Shown here in pieces: positions 18,016-26,764 of a stretch of DNA of 64,000 nt. The notes below the pieces were generated by a model, which did no database searches, had not been told where the DNA came from, and worked only from the letters and a program-made list of their open reading frames with translations. Each line of letters begins with the position of its first letter. Positions within the stretch are counted from its first letter, which is position 1. The translations under genes and the position numbers were made by a program. This DNA is from Vibrio litoralis DSM 17657 (GTDB taxonomy: Bacteria > Pseudomonadota > Gammaproteobacteria > Enterobacterales > Vibrionaceae): positions 124,001 to 188,000 of the forward strand of contig NZ_AUFZ01000016.1 in the NCBI RefSeq assembly GCF_000426765.1. The letters are read 5' to 3'.

Positions 18016-19098
18016 ATGGGATCTGTATCTCTGAGAAATGTATCTAAGTCCTTTGGTTCTGTTGACGTTATTCGTAATGTGTCATTAGACATTGAAGAAG
18101 GTGAGTTTTGTGTTCTTATCGGCCCAAGTGGTTCTGGTAAATCTACTTTGTTGCGCATAATCGCAGGGTTAGAAGAAGTGTCTTCTGGTGAAATTTCTAT
18201 TGCAAATAGAGTGGTAACTGAAGAACAACCTAAGGAGCGTGATATTGCAATGGTTTTTCAAACCTACGCTTTATACCCTCAGATGACTGTTAGAGAAAAT
18301 ATGGGTTTTGCTTTGAAACTGGCAAAAATGCCCAAGAGTGAAATTGCAGAGAAAGTAGAGAAAACTGCAAACATGTTAGAGCTTGAGCACCTTTTAGACC
18401 GTTTGCCAAAAGATTTATCGGGGGGTCAGAGGCAGCGTGTTTCAATGGGGCGCGCTATTGTTAGAAACCCTGCGGTTTTTTTATTTGATGAGCCTTTATC
18501 GAATCTAGACGCAAAGCTGAGAACTCAAGTACGTGGTGAAATTGCTGATTTACATAAATCATTGGGTACAACTTCTATTTATGTAACTCACGACCAAATT
18601 GAAGCGATGACTCTTGGCCAGAAAATTGTCGTTCTAAAAGATGGGATGATTTACCAGTGTGGTTCGCCATTACAGTTATACCAGGAGCCGGATAACACTT
18701 TTGTTGCTGGTTTTTTAGGAAGTCCGTCAATTAACTTAATTGATTGCGTTGTAATGAAAGACAGTAGCGGCTTATTCGCAAAACTACCGAGCGGTGATGT
18801 GATTAAATTGGATCAAAATTTAGCGATTGATGATGGTGCTAAAGTTGTAGTCGGTATTCGTCCTGAGCATCTGACAGTAGAAGACAGTGGGCACAAAGAT
18901 GGATTAAACGCAGTGATTAATACTATCGAAAACACTGGTTCTGATATGGTCGTAATGTGCAGTTTACCTTCATTTAATATGACATCTGCATTTAAGGAAC
19001 AGAAAAGTCTTTCTGTCGGCCAGGAAATATCATTAGTTCCGGAGCTTTCTACTGTTCTTGTTTTTGACGAAAAAACAGGTAATCGAATTCGAGCTTAG
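18016..19098 (+). CDS. sugar ABC transporter ATPase (MalK/UgpC/MsmK type)
   Basis: The 360-residue protein carries Walker A (GPSGSGKST), Q-loop (VFQTYALYPQM), signature LSGGQRQRVSMGRA, Walker B (VFLFDEPLSNLDAKLR) and switch His (VTHDQIEAM). A C-terminal TOBE/MalK regulatory domain follows from about residue 240. This is the ATP-hydrolysing subunit for the preceding binding protein and permeases. The four transporter genes are arranged as one operon with short gaps. Confidence 0.94.
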   Translation: MGSVSLRNVSKSFGSVDVIRNVSLDIEEGEFCVLIGPSGSGKSTLLRIIAGLEEVSSGEISIANRVVTEEQPKERDIAMVFQTYALYPQMTVRENMGFALKLAKMPKSEIAEKVEKTANMLELEHLLDRLPKDLSGGQRQRVSMGRAIVRNPAVFLFDEPLSNLDAKLRTQVRGEIADLHKSLGTTSIYVTHDQIEAMTLGQKIVVLKDGMIYQCGSPLQLYQEPDNTFVAGFLGSPSINLIDCVVMKDSSGLFAKLPSGDVIKLDQNLAIDDGAKVVVGIRPEHLTVEDSGHKDGLNAVINTIENTGSDMVVMCSLPSFNMTSAFKEQKSLSVGQEISLVPELSTVLVFDEKTGNRIRA

Positions 19099-19170
19099 GA
19101 TTGATAAGTACTTCGTAATTATATCGGGGTACTGCTTAATCTTATTATCTTTATAAATTTGGTATTTAAT

Positions 19171-21102
19171 ATGTTCACTAACTTGCTGAATGAGTTTGTC
19201 AGTGGTTGTCTCGATAGCGATCATTGGCAACCATTTCCGACTATTGATAAACGTGATGAATGGGAAAATATAGCTCTACCGTCCGGTTTGGATAATTGGC
19301 CGAAAGCGATTACGCGATTTGCTGATAAAGTTTTATTAAAAGAAATCGACCCGTTATCAGGAACAATGTACACCAATTTTATGGTGAATGGTGATCGTTC
19401 TGAATATGAAGAAAACTATTTCCGCCGCAGAGTTGAGTTATCGTATCTGGTTATCGCTGAATGTTTAACGAATGAGCGAAAATACTTACCAAGGATCATA
19501 GATTATATTTGGGAAATAATGGGTGAAATTTATTGGTGTGTGCCAGCACATAATTTTGCACACCATCATGAAATGATTCTATATAAAGATGTTAATCCTT
19601 GGAATGAAAATGACCCATTTCCCGTTCCTGATGATGAATATTTGGACTTATTCAATTGTGAAACGGCTGGTTTATTGGCGGAACTGAGTTACTTGCTCAA
19701 ACCTGTATTGTTAAAACAATACCCCGCGTTATATCACTTAATTCATAAACAAATAGAAACTCGAGTATTAAGCAAACTTGAAAGCTCAAAGCTTTATGGC
19801 TGGTATAATGGTAAAAATAACTGGACAGTATGGTGTGCGCATAACTTGCTGTTAACCGCTTGTTATTTGGTTGAAGATAAACATCGTCTGGTCAGTATTG
19901 CGGATAAATTGTGCGTACTGGTATCTCGATTTGTTGATAATCTCAAAGAAAGTGGCAGTTGTATTGAGGGGCCCACCTATTGGAATGTGAGCGCTGGTCG
20001 TTTAGCAGCTTTCATCGCGTTACTGGAAGAACGTTTTCAGGTAGATCTGGAAGTAGAAAAGAACCTTAAGTTGCGTAATTTCGGAGAGCATATTCTTAAG
20101 TTACATATTGGTGGTAATAGCTATGTTAACTTTGCCGATGGTGCGTTGAAGGTGGGTCTTGACCATGGGTTATTGAGTAAATATTCGCAATTGATTAAGT
20201 CTGAACAGCTTGCAAACTTAGTGATTAAAGACTCACAACGAGCGGCTGCTAAATGCCTTCAGCAGTCTACTGAGCGTGATGGTCGTGATTATATGAGACA
20301 GTCATTAGTTCACCTTACTCGCCAACTATTTTGGACTCCACAAGTTGCTAGTTCAAGTACTTTAATTAGCGAGAAATCTGTATGGCTTGACGATATGCAA
20401 GTAATGGTGGCTCGTGACAATGTCGCTCCGGGAGTTGGGTTATGCATGAGCGCAATCGCAGGAAGCAATGACGAGTTAATTAACCACCATTCACATAATG
20501 ATGTTGGGCACTTTAGTGTTTATTGTGATGGCGAGCCTATTATTCTCGATTTAGGTCAAGGTGAATATTCGCGTGAAACGTTTAGCGATACTCGTTATGA
20601 CATGTGGCATATTAGCTCTGTTGGTCATAATGTCCCAGTGATTAATGGACGAGTTCAATTACATGGAGTGGGAGCCGATGCGACGGATGTTCAGTTTGCA
20701 AATAATGAAACACAAAGCACTTTAAGTTTCGATACTAGTGCTGTTTATGGCTATAAAAGCGATAGTGACAACATTCAAAAACATATCACTTTCGATCATG
20801 AAAAGCCTCAGGTTACAGTGGAAGAGTCGATAGTATTGTCCGAACCTCTAAGTTCTGTTGAATTCCCTCTGTACATTACGGTTCGCGATGTGATTCAAAA
20901 ATCTAATAACACCGTGTTGTTGAAGATAGCTAATAAAACACTCGTCATTGAAGCGAATAATCTAGTCTATCAGGGGATAGAGAAAATAGAGTTAACAGAC
21001 ATTAAGCATAAAGAAGTCTGGGGTAGTGTTATCTATAAATTGCATTTCGTTGCGGATGATCTCACTAAAGCATCATTTGGATTTTCGATATCAACTAACT
21101 AA
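19171..21102 (+). CDS. cytoplasmic heparinase II/III-family polysaccharide lyase-like protein
   Basis: The start at ATG 19171 is used; a TTG four codons earlier is possible. The 643-residue protein has an N-terminal alpha/alpha toroid (W/Y-rich helices, VPAHNFAHHHEMI and GWYNGKNNWTVWCAHN). A heparinase II/III-like beta domain begins near residue 410, with the motif NHHSHNDVGHFSVYCDGEPIILDLG, whose His-x-His-Asn-Asp segment is the family's catalytic/metal region. No signal peptide is present. It probably cleaves imported oligosaccharides in the cytoplasm by beta-elimination. It lies between the ABC importer and a ROK kinase. Uronic-acid-containing glycans are the usual substrates, but the exact one (heparosan, alginate, hyaluronan or other) cannot be told. 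Confidence 0.82.
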   Translation: MFTNLLNEFVSGCLDSDHWQPFPTIDKRDEWENIALPSGLDNWPKAITRFADKVLLKEIDPLSGTMYTNFMVNGDRSEYEENYFRRRVELSYLVIAECLTNERKYLPRIIDYIWEIMGEIYWCVPAHNFAHHHEMILYKDVNPWNENDPFPVPDDEYLDLFNCETAGLLAELSYLLKPVLLKQYPALYHLIHKQIETRVLSKLESSKLYGWYNGKNNWTVWCAHNLLLTACYLVEDKHRLVSIADKLCVLVSRFVDNLKESGSCIEGPTYWNVSAGRLAAFIALLEERFQVDLEVEKNLKLRNFGEHILKLHIGGNSYVNFADGALKVGLDHGLLSKYSQLIKSEQLANLVIKDSQRAAAKCLQQSTERDGRDYMRQSLVHLTRQLFWTPQVASSSTLISEKSVWLDDMQVMVARDNVAPGVGLCMSAIAGSNDELINHHSHNDVGHFSVYCDGEPIILDLGQGEYSRETFSDTRYDMWHISSVGHNVPVINGRVQLHGVGADATDVQFANNETQSTLSFDTSAVYGYKSDSDNIQKHITFDHEKPQVTVEESIVLSEPLSSVEFPLYITVRDVIQKSNNTVLLKIANKTLVIEANNLVYQGIEKIELTDIKHKEVWGSVIYKLHFVADDLTKASFGFSISTN

Positions 21103-21140
21103 ATAGTTTATTGAATACTGGATTTAAGGTGGACTGTGAG

Positions 21141-22040
21141 ATGTATATTGGTTTAGACATTGGTGGAACCAAAATAGAAATATGTGTTTTGGATGAGAAA
21201 GGATTGGTGAGCTTAAAAAAACGAACGCCTACTCCAAAAAGTTACGTAGATTTTTTAACGACAGTGACTGATTTTATTTTATCGATCGAACAAGAAATCG
21301 GTTCCTCGTGCAAAGTTGGTATCGGCTTACCTGGAGCGATTAGCCCCGTTACTGGCTTGATTAAAAATGCTAATTGTACATTCTTGAATAGTCAAAATTT
21401 GCAGTTTGATTTAAGCAAGCTTCTATCTCGTCCAATAAACATTGCTAATGACGCGAATTGCTTCGCCCTATCCGAAGCTGTAGATGGTGCTGGTAAAGAT
21501 GGAAGCGTTGTTTTTGGTGCAATTTTGGGAACAGGTTGCGGTGGAGGTATCGTCTTTAATAAAGCAGTATGGAGTGGGCCTAATGCTATTGCCGGTGAAT
21601 GGGGGCATAATCCGTTGCCGGGATATAGTCCAGAAATGGATGGGGTATCTCGCCCATGTTATTGTGGGCGAAAAAATTGCATAGAACAGTTTATTTCTGG
21701 AACTGGTTTTGAGCTGACTTACAAGCTCATTACTGGCAAATATTTACCCGCTAATGAAATTGTTGCTTTGCTAAATGAAAGAGATGATAACGCTGCAAAC
21801 GCCTATGGCAAGTTGATTGATCAAATGGCGAGATGTTTTTCTAGTGTCGTAAATTTACTTGACCCGGATATTATTGTTCTTGGTGGTGGTTTATCTAAAG
21901 TTGAGTCTATATATCGAGATCTGCCATTAGCAACGTCAAAGTATGTATTCACTGATTTCGCTGATCTCAAGTTTGTCAGGGCACAATTTGGTGATAGTAG
22001 CGGTATTCGAGGTGCTGCTTGGCTTTCGTTGGAGGGATAA
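21141..22040 (+). CDS. ROK-family sugar kinase
   Basis: The start at ATG 21141 follows AAGGTGG and gives MYIGLDIGGTKIEI, the normal ROK N-terminus with the phosphate-binding DIGGTK. A 30-base upstream start is less likely. The 299-residue protein has the ROK zinc site CYCGRKNCIEQFISG (about 172-186), catalytic Asp in NIANDANCFALSE and GTGCGGGI. The family includes N-acetylglucosamine, N-acetylmannosamine, glucose and fructose kinases. Here it should phosphorylate a monosaccharide released by the adjacent lyase. It is the last intact gene of the operon before degraded sequence begins. Confidence 0.9.
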   Translation: MYIGLDIGGTKIEICVLDEKGLVSLKKRTPTPKSYVDFLTTVTDFILSIEQEIGSSCKVGIGLPGAISPVTGLIKNANCTFLNSQNLQFDLSKLLSRPINIANDANCFALSEAVDGAGKDGSVVFGAILGTGCGGGIVFNKAVWSGPNAIAGEWGHNPLPGYSPEMDGVSRPCYCGRKNCIEQFISGTGFELTYKLITGKYLPANEIVALLNERDDNAANAYGKLIDQMARCFSSVVNLLDPDIIVLGGGLSKVESIYRDLPLATSKYVFTDFADLKFVRAQFGDSSGIRGAAWLSLEG

Positions 22041-22041
22041 G

Positions 22042-22326
22042 CATGATGATGAAATCGCTTTTTATCGCGCCTTGTTAGAAAACGAGTCATCCGTTCGTGA
22101 ATTAGGTAATGAAAATTTACGTCAACTCGCCATTGAATTGACTCAACAATTACGTAAATCTGCGACGGTAGATTGGCAGAAACGGAAAAGCGTTCGAGAT
22201 CGTATACGTAACCTTGAACGCTGATTATTACGCAAATAGAAATACCCATGAGATGTCGCTGAAGAAGCCATTAAGCTTGTGTTAGAGCAAACAGAAGTGT
22301 TAGTTGATGGTTGGTATGCGGCTTAA
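22042..22326 (+). pseudogene. hsdR: 3' remnant of a type I restriction subunit (HsdR) gene
   Basis: Directly behind the ROK kinase the sequence translates in a single frame as DDEIAFYRALLENESSVREL, then VDWQKRKSVRDRIRNLER, and finally EEAIKLVLEQTEVLVDGWYA before TAA. This matches the C-terminal end of HsdR (the VDW...R..LRKY-YP segment). Three in-frame stops (the first at 22222-22224) interrupt the LLRK-KYP region, and the rest of the gene is missing. It is a decayed fragment, probably from a lost restriction locus. Confidence 0.72.
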
Positions 22327-22346
22327 ATTATTTGTAGAAAAAACAC

Positions 22347-22376
22347 AAAGGCAAGGTGAATTCACCTTGCCTTTTT
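22347..22376. terminator. bidirectional intrinsic terminator
   Basis: A perfect 28-bp palindrome (each half AAAGGCAAGGTGAA) ends in T-runs on both strands. It would stop transcription from the kinase/hsdR side and from the MFS remnant side. Confidence 0.85.
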
Positions 22377-22385
22377 AGTTGACCA

Positions 22386-23239
22386 CTACAATAACATTCT
22401 TTTGAGAAATGAGCTGATGATAAGTGTGCCAATAAGCCCTGAAAGCCCAACAGCCAATAATAGTAGAGACAATGTAGAGACGCTGGTTTGTGTCACCGTT
22501 TTAAGGAAAGGTCTCAAGTAAGTAAAGAGTGCAAACTGTCCCATAAAAAAAGCGCCACAGCCAGCCATACCAAGGGCAACAATACGGTTTTTTAATGTAT
22601 TAAGAATATTACTAGGTCCCGGTGTAGTTGCCTCTGTTTTCATCACTGGTAAGGCTAACCATTGCCATATCAAGGTGATCAGTGCGGTAGGGATTATTGC
22701 TAGGAAAGCACCGCGCCACCCAACAATAGAATCTAAATAACAACCTAATGGTGCAGCAATGACGGTCGCTATCGCATTACCACCATTAAAGATGGCGAGT
22801 GCTTTGGGGACTTTTTCAGGTAGCACTAATCGAATGGCCATTGCCGCAGGCATAGATCAGAATCCACCAATGACTACGCCGATGAGTCCACGACCCAGCA
22901 TATAAGCCATATAGTTAGGCGCTACAGCTATAATGGCTCCAGATATACCCATCAAAAAAGTGAGTGCTAATAGTAATTTTTTACGGTCAATGGTGCCGAT
23001 AAAAGTAGGTAGTAATAAGCTGGTCAATACGGCAAAGTAACAGAGATTGCAATGCCTTGACCTGCCATGTCTTCGGTTATTTGTAAGGCGTTTGCAATTA
23101 ATGTCAGCAAACTAACCGGCATAAACTCGGATGCAATAAGTGCCAATACACATAAAGACATAGCAAATACGCCACTCCAATGAGCTGTATTATCAGTCAG
23201 CTCAGAAGATGAGCCATCATAGGTCGTCGTTGATTTCAT
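22386..23239 (-). pseudogene. broken MFS efflux transporter gene
   Basis: The N-terminal part (23239 down to about 23040) reads MKSTTTYDGSSSELTDNTAH, then the first membrane helix (VFAMSLCVLALIASEFMPVS). A frameshift near 23035 follows, after which FAVLTSLLLPTFIGTIDRKK continues in another frame. A TGA at 22859-22861 replaces the Trp of the usual GGFW-MPAAMA segment. The rest runs as MPAAMAIRLVLPEKVPKALA to a stop at 22386. The last two or three helices are absent. It was a DHA1-like drug/sugar efflux protein and is now inactive. Confidence 0.8.
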
Positions 23240-23393
23240 AAGTTCGTTTATTTTACCTTGGTTTTATAGAAGGGCCTATGTGCTTAAAACTGCACACATG
23301 ACTTAAAAGTCGAATTCAGTTAATGAGTTAATAAGGGCAAAAGAATGATCTTATGCCCAGTTCACTATATAGCGATAAAATACTAACGATTGA

Positions 23394-23610
23394 TTAAGCG
23401 AGATGTTGTTTGAAGAAGCTCGTGAGTTTATCAAATGGAATGACATCCATTTGATCATATAAATCAATATGGCTAGCACCGGGAATAATCATTAACTCTT
23501 TTGGCTCAGCTGCATTTTCATAGGCGGTCTTAGCCATATAAAGTGAGTGTGCTTTTTCACCATGAATAAACAGAGTAGGACGTGGTGAAATTTCTTTTAT
23601 GTAAGTTAAT
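23394..23610 (-). pseudogene. 3' fragment of an alpha/beta hydrolase gene
   Basis: The translation EISPRPTLFIHGEKAHSLYM, then EPKELMIIPGASHIDLYDQM and PFDKLTSFFKQHL is the C-terminal third of a dienelactone-hydrolase-like or YcjY-like alpha/beta hydrolase, including the catalytic Asp/His region (GASHIDLYD). The nucleophile half is missing. Its 5' end is joined to an MFS fragment. Confidence 0.68.
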
Positions 23611-23748
23611 ATCGGCACCAACATAAGAGGTCGCATAAATAACAGAGAAGACGTTTGCCCGCTCTTCAGGTTTCAACCCGGTCACCATTGTGCCAATACT
23701 CCCAGTTAATACTAAGCCTTGAACGATTCCCGCAAATACACTTTTCAC
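23611..23748 (-). pseudogene. internal fragment of a second MFS transporter gene
   Basis: About 46 residues (GIVQGLVLTGSIGTMVTG, LKPEERANVFSVIYATSY) look like an MFS membrane helix pair and loop. It begins exactly where the insertion-sequence fragment ends and fuses out of context to the hydrolase tail. The two joints show past deletions. Confidence 0.5.
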
Positions 23749-24209
23749 TCACCCTCGCCAAAGACTTTGAGGCCAGTTGAATCAATGGCTATATGGCGAA
23801 TCGCCCCTCTAGATTTATTGCGATATTGTCTTCGATCGTTTACTGATACAGGTGTAATCAGGGGAAGTCACCGGAACATCCAATAAGTCAAAGATAGAGT
23901 CGATAAAGCCTTGGAGAGCACGTAATGGTAGAGAGAAGATGCCCTTAATCATCAAAGCAGTTTCAATAGCGGTATCAGAGTACTGAAAGCCTCTACCACG
24001 CTTGCCGTGATGGGTTTTACATCGCCATGCATCTACGGTTGAATCATCTATCCAGAACGTAACCGAGCCACGTTTGCACAAAGCCTTATTGTACTCCGCC
24101 CAGTTAGTTATCTGCTTTTTCGCTTTACCCAGTCACCTCCGTTCTAACCATCACAAAGGATCAGATCACAGGACTTGGAAAAGGTTCAACTGATTTAGGC
24201 AACAACGCC
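23749..24209 (-). mobile_element. truncated IS5-family (IS903-like) insertion sequence
   Basis: One terminal inverted repeat is visible at 24192-24209; on the minus strand it reads GGCGTTGTTGCCTAAATC, close to the IS903 end. The transposase begins near 24127 (KAKKQITNWAEYNKALCKRG) and continues SVTFWIDDSTVDAWRC and LPLRALQGFIDSIFDLLDVP. It is frameshifted near 23825, resumes as YRNKSRGAIRHIAIDSTGLK, and stops at VFGEGE. The 3' half with the rest of the catalytic domain and the other end are gone. The element is dead. Confidence 0.8.
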
Positions 24210-24344
24210 ATAGAAAACTATAACGAATATCTCAAAACAGCTACCCAACACTAATGATACTTAACTTGATTGATCTGTGTCAGGTTACGAGTCAGTCGTA
24301 AATTTATAATTCCACAATGCCGTAAGTCACAATAGCTGAGAATT

Positions 24345-25568
24345 ATGCAGTATACACTTGAAGAATATCTAGATATCAATCGCTTGCAAATATTGCAGAA
24401 CAACTTCAGCCAGTCAATGGAGATTGCTTTGGTTGTGGTTGATTCTCACGGTGAGCCTGTCACCAAGCTAAGTGGATTTTGTGAATATTGTGCTCAATCG
24501 AGAAAAGATCCACAAAGAAAAGCGCAATGTTTTGAAAGTGATGATGCTGGTGGTCGTATTGCTATGAAAACCGGTAAGCCAGTGGTATATCGTTGTTACT
24601 GTGGTTTTGTTGAATGTGCGGTACCGATTATGGTTAATGGTCAGTATTTAGGTGCAATGATATCAGGTCAAGTCAAAGTCGAGGATAGTGCAAAAAGTAA
24701 AATCCCGTACATTCTTGAAGAGAATAGAATTTGGGAAGATAGTTCTGAACTCATTGCTTTATACGATAAAACTAAAAAAATGGATTATGAACGCTTTGTA
24801 TCGACAGCAGACACCTTGTTCGATGTTGCGTCTTATCTGGTTGAGCAAGCTCACTCACGGCTTATTCAAAGCGAACTGCATAAAAAAGAATTAGAACTAA
24901 AAAATGAATTACAAAAAAGTATGGCAATGGAGAAGGCTTTAAATGAAGCTGAGTTTAAAGCGCTTTCTTATCAAGTTAATCCCCACTTTTTATTTAATGT
25001 TCTGAATACGATTGGTCGTCTGGCTTATTTAGAAGAAGCAGATAGAACCGAAAATATGCTGCATAACTTTTCTGATATGATGCGTTATTTATTGAGGAAA
25101 AGCACTCGTGGCGTTATTACTCTTGGGCACGAAATAACGTATGTCAAAAATTATATGTCTATCCAAGAGGTAAGGATGGGGGACCGATTTTCGTATACGT
25201 GCAATGTTCCTGAAAAATATTTTAATATTCCTTGTCCCTTTTTGATTCTTCAACCATTGGTAGAAAACTTTTTCAATTATGTTGTGGAACCAAGAGACAT
25301 CATGAGCACTCTATCTATAGAAGCCTATGATGATGGGGAAGATTTATTCATTGAGTTACAAGACAACGGCGATGGTATCGCCGCAAGTAAAATCAAAGAA
25401 ATAATTGCTGGTGAGCAAAACTCTAAAAGTGGATGCATTGGCATATACAATATAATCAATAGAACACAGCTTTTGTACGGAGATGAGTACAAACTGGAAA
25501 TATCCAGCCCTAACAGGCCAATGCATGGAACAACAATAATGCTAAAAATCCCTATGAATAATAATTAA
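24345..25568 (+). CDS. PocR-domain sensor histidine kinase (LytS/YesM-like) of the microcompartment locus
   Basis: The 407-residue cytoplasmic protein starts with a PocR-type ligand-binding domain (about 5-165) holding the cysteine set FCEYC, QCFE and [10 protein letters not shown] short coiled coil follows (about 175-205). Then comes a His_kinase domain with the phospho-acceptor His about 214 in [19 protein letters not shown] and an ATPase with [15 protein letters not shown] and DNGDGI. In PocR itself this domain senses 1,2-propanediol, so a diol or aldehyde ligand is likely here. It is 11 bases upstream of a YesN-like response regulator. It heads the microcompartment locus and has no membrane helices. 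Confidence 0.88.
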   Translation: MQYTLEEYLDINRLQILQNNFSQSMEIALVVVDSHGEPVTKLSGFCEYCAQSRKDPQRKAQCFESDDAGGRIAMKTGKPVVYRCYCGFVECAVPIMVNGQYLGAMISGQVKVEDSAKSKIPYILEENRIWEDSSELIALYDKTKKMDYERFVSTADTLFDVASYLVEQAHSRLIQSELHKKELELKNELQKSMAMEKALNEAEFKALSYQVNPHFLFNVLNTIGRLAYLEEADRTENMLHNFSDMMRYLLRKSTRGVITLGHEITYVKNYMSIQEVRMGDRFSYTCNVPEKYFNIPCPFLILQPLVENFFNYVVEPRDIMSTLSIEAYDDGEDLFIELQDNGDGIAASKIKEIIAGEQNSKSGCIGIYNIINRTQLLYGDEYKLEISSPNRPMHGTTIMLKIPMNNN

Positions 25569-25579
25569 AGAGATATTGT

Positions 25580-26614
25580 ATGTACAATATAGTGATTGTG
25601 GAAGATGAATTAATTGAAATGGAGTCTATCGAACGAATTGTTTTAACGTGCGTCGATAATGCTCTTATTCATAAAGCATCAACAGGAAGAAAAGCAATCC
25701 AATTAATAGATGATATTAAAAATATTGATTTGATGTTGGTTGATATTAATATCCCTTTGCCTAATGGGAAAGAAGTCATCGATTATCTAAGATCCAAAAA
25801 TAATGAAGCGAAAGTGGTTGTCACCACCGCTAATGACGATTTTGACATGTTACGCAATATGTTCAACTTGCAGATTCAAGATTACTTATTAAAGCCAGTC
25901 AGACAAAAAGTTTTGAGCGAGACTATTAAAAAGACGCTTGAGTTTGATGAGGAGAAGAGCAAAGAATCCAAACAGTTAAAGGAAACAATAAACAACCTTT
26001 TTCTAGAGAAAAACTATGTACTTTGGAATGATTTTGTTTTAGAGACAATTAATGAATGTTACGTACAAACGAAAGCTGGTGAAGATGCAAGAGGTAGGGT
26101 AAAAAACTTCCTTGATACGCTAGGTTTCTTTCTTGATTCATTGAGCGAAGATTATTCCTCTATTTGCTCAAAACTACATGCACTATCTGAAGATGTTGGA
26201 CGTTCAGGTTTAAAAGAAGATCTCTATTCACGCCTTATATTTTCGTTGTTTGACGTTGGTAATGTTATATTCACTCCGTTATTTAAAAAGCAGTCATCTA
26301 GTGTAGATTTTATCGCAAGAGCCAAGTTCCACATTGAAAAAAAAAGATTAAATAATATTACATTAGACGATATCGCCGAGAAAACATTTGTCAGTTCATG
26401 CTATTTAAGTCGGGCGTTTAAAAAGAGTGAAAATGTTGGGTTTTCAAACTATATAACTCAGAGAAAACTCATTGTAGCTTGCGCTTTGCTAAAGTTCAGT
26501 GATTTGAAAATCAATACGATATCTCTAGAACTTGCATGGAAAGATTCAAACTACTTTTGTCGAATCTTTAAAAAGGAAATTGGTGTATCTCCATCTGATT
26601 ACAGAGAAATGTGA
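25580..26614 (+). CDS. YesN-type response regulator with AraC DNA-binding domain
   Basis: The 344-residue protein has an N-terminal receiver domain with acidic pocket VEDE (8-10), phospho-acceptor Asp 55 (LMLVDINIPLPNG) and the conserved Lys (YLLKPV). A middle helical region follows. The C-terminal AraC/XylS domain has two helix-turn-helices from about residue 240 (ITLDDIAEKTFVSSCYLSRAF, then WKDSNYFCRIFKKEIGVSPS). It is co-transcribed with the PocR-domain kinase and is the obvious transcription activator for the microcompartment operons. It would bind direct or inverted repeats upstream of those operons. Confidence 0.9.
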   Translation: MYNIVIVEDELIEMESIERIVLTCVDNALIHKASTGRKAIQLIDDIKNIDLMLVDINIPLPNGKEVIDYLRSKNNEAKVVVTTANDDFDMLRNMFNLQIQDYLLKPVRQKVLSETIKKTLEFDEEKSKESKQLKETINNLFLEKNYVLWNDFVLETINECYVQTKAGEDARGRVKNFLDTLGFFLDSLSEDYSSICSKLHALSEDVGRSGLKEDLYSRLIFSLFDVGNVIFTPLFKKQSSSVDFIARAKFHIEKKRLNNITLDDIAEKTFVSSCYLSRAFKKSENVGFSNYITQRKLIVACALLKFSDLKINTISLELAWKDSNYFCRIFKKEIGVSPSDYREM

Positions 26615-26764
26615 TCAAAACTAAGAACTAAATCGTGTTGTACTATCTTGTTTCTGAAAAGAAAGGGATAACAAAATAGTCCACTATACTGGCAATAAAG
26701 TGTCTTTCCATGAACTATATGTCTATTTACCATAAGATATGGTTAAAGTATGAAAGTATAGATA

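Noticed and set aside
21821..22249. 142-codon minus-strand frame over the kinase 3' end
   Set aside because: It overlaps the well-supported ROK gene and hsdR remnant and shows no domain.
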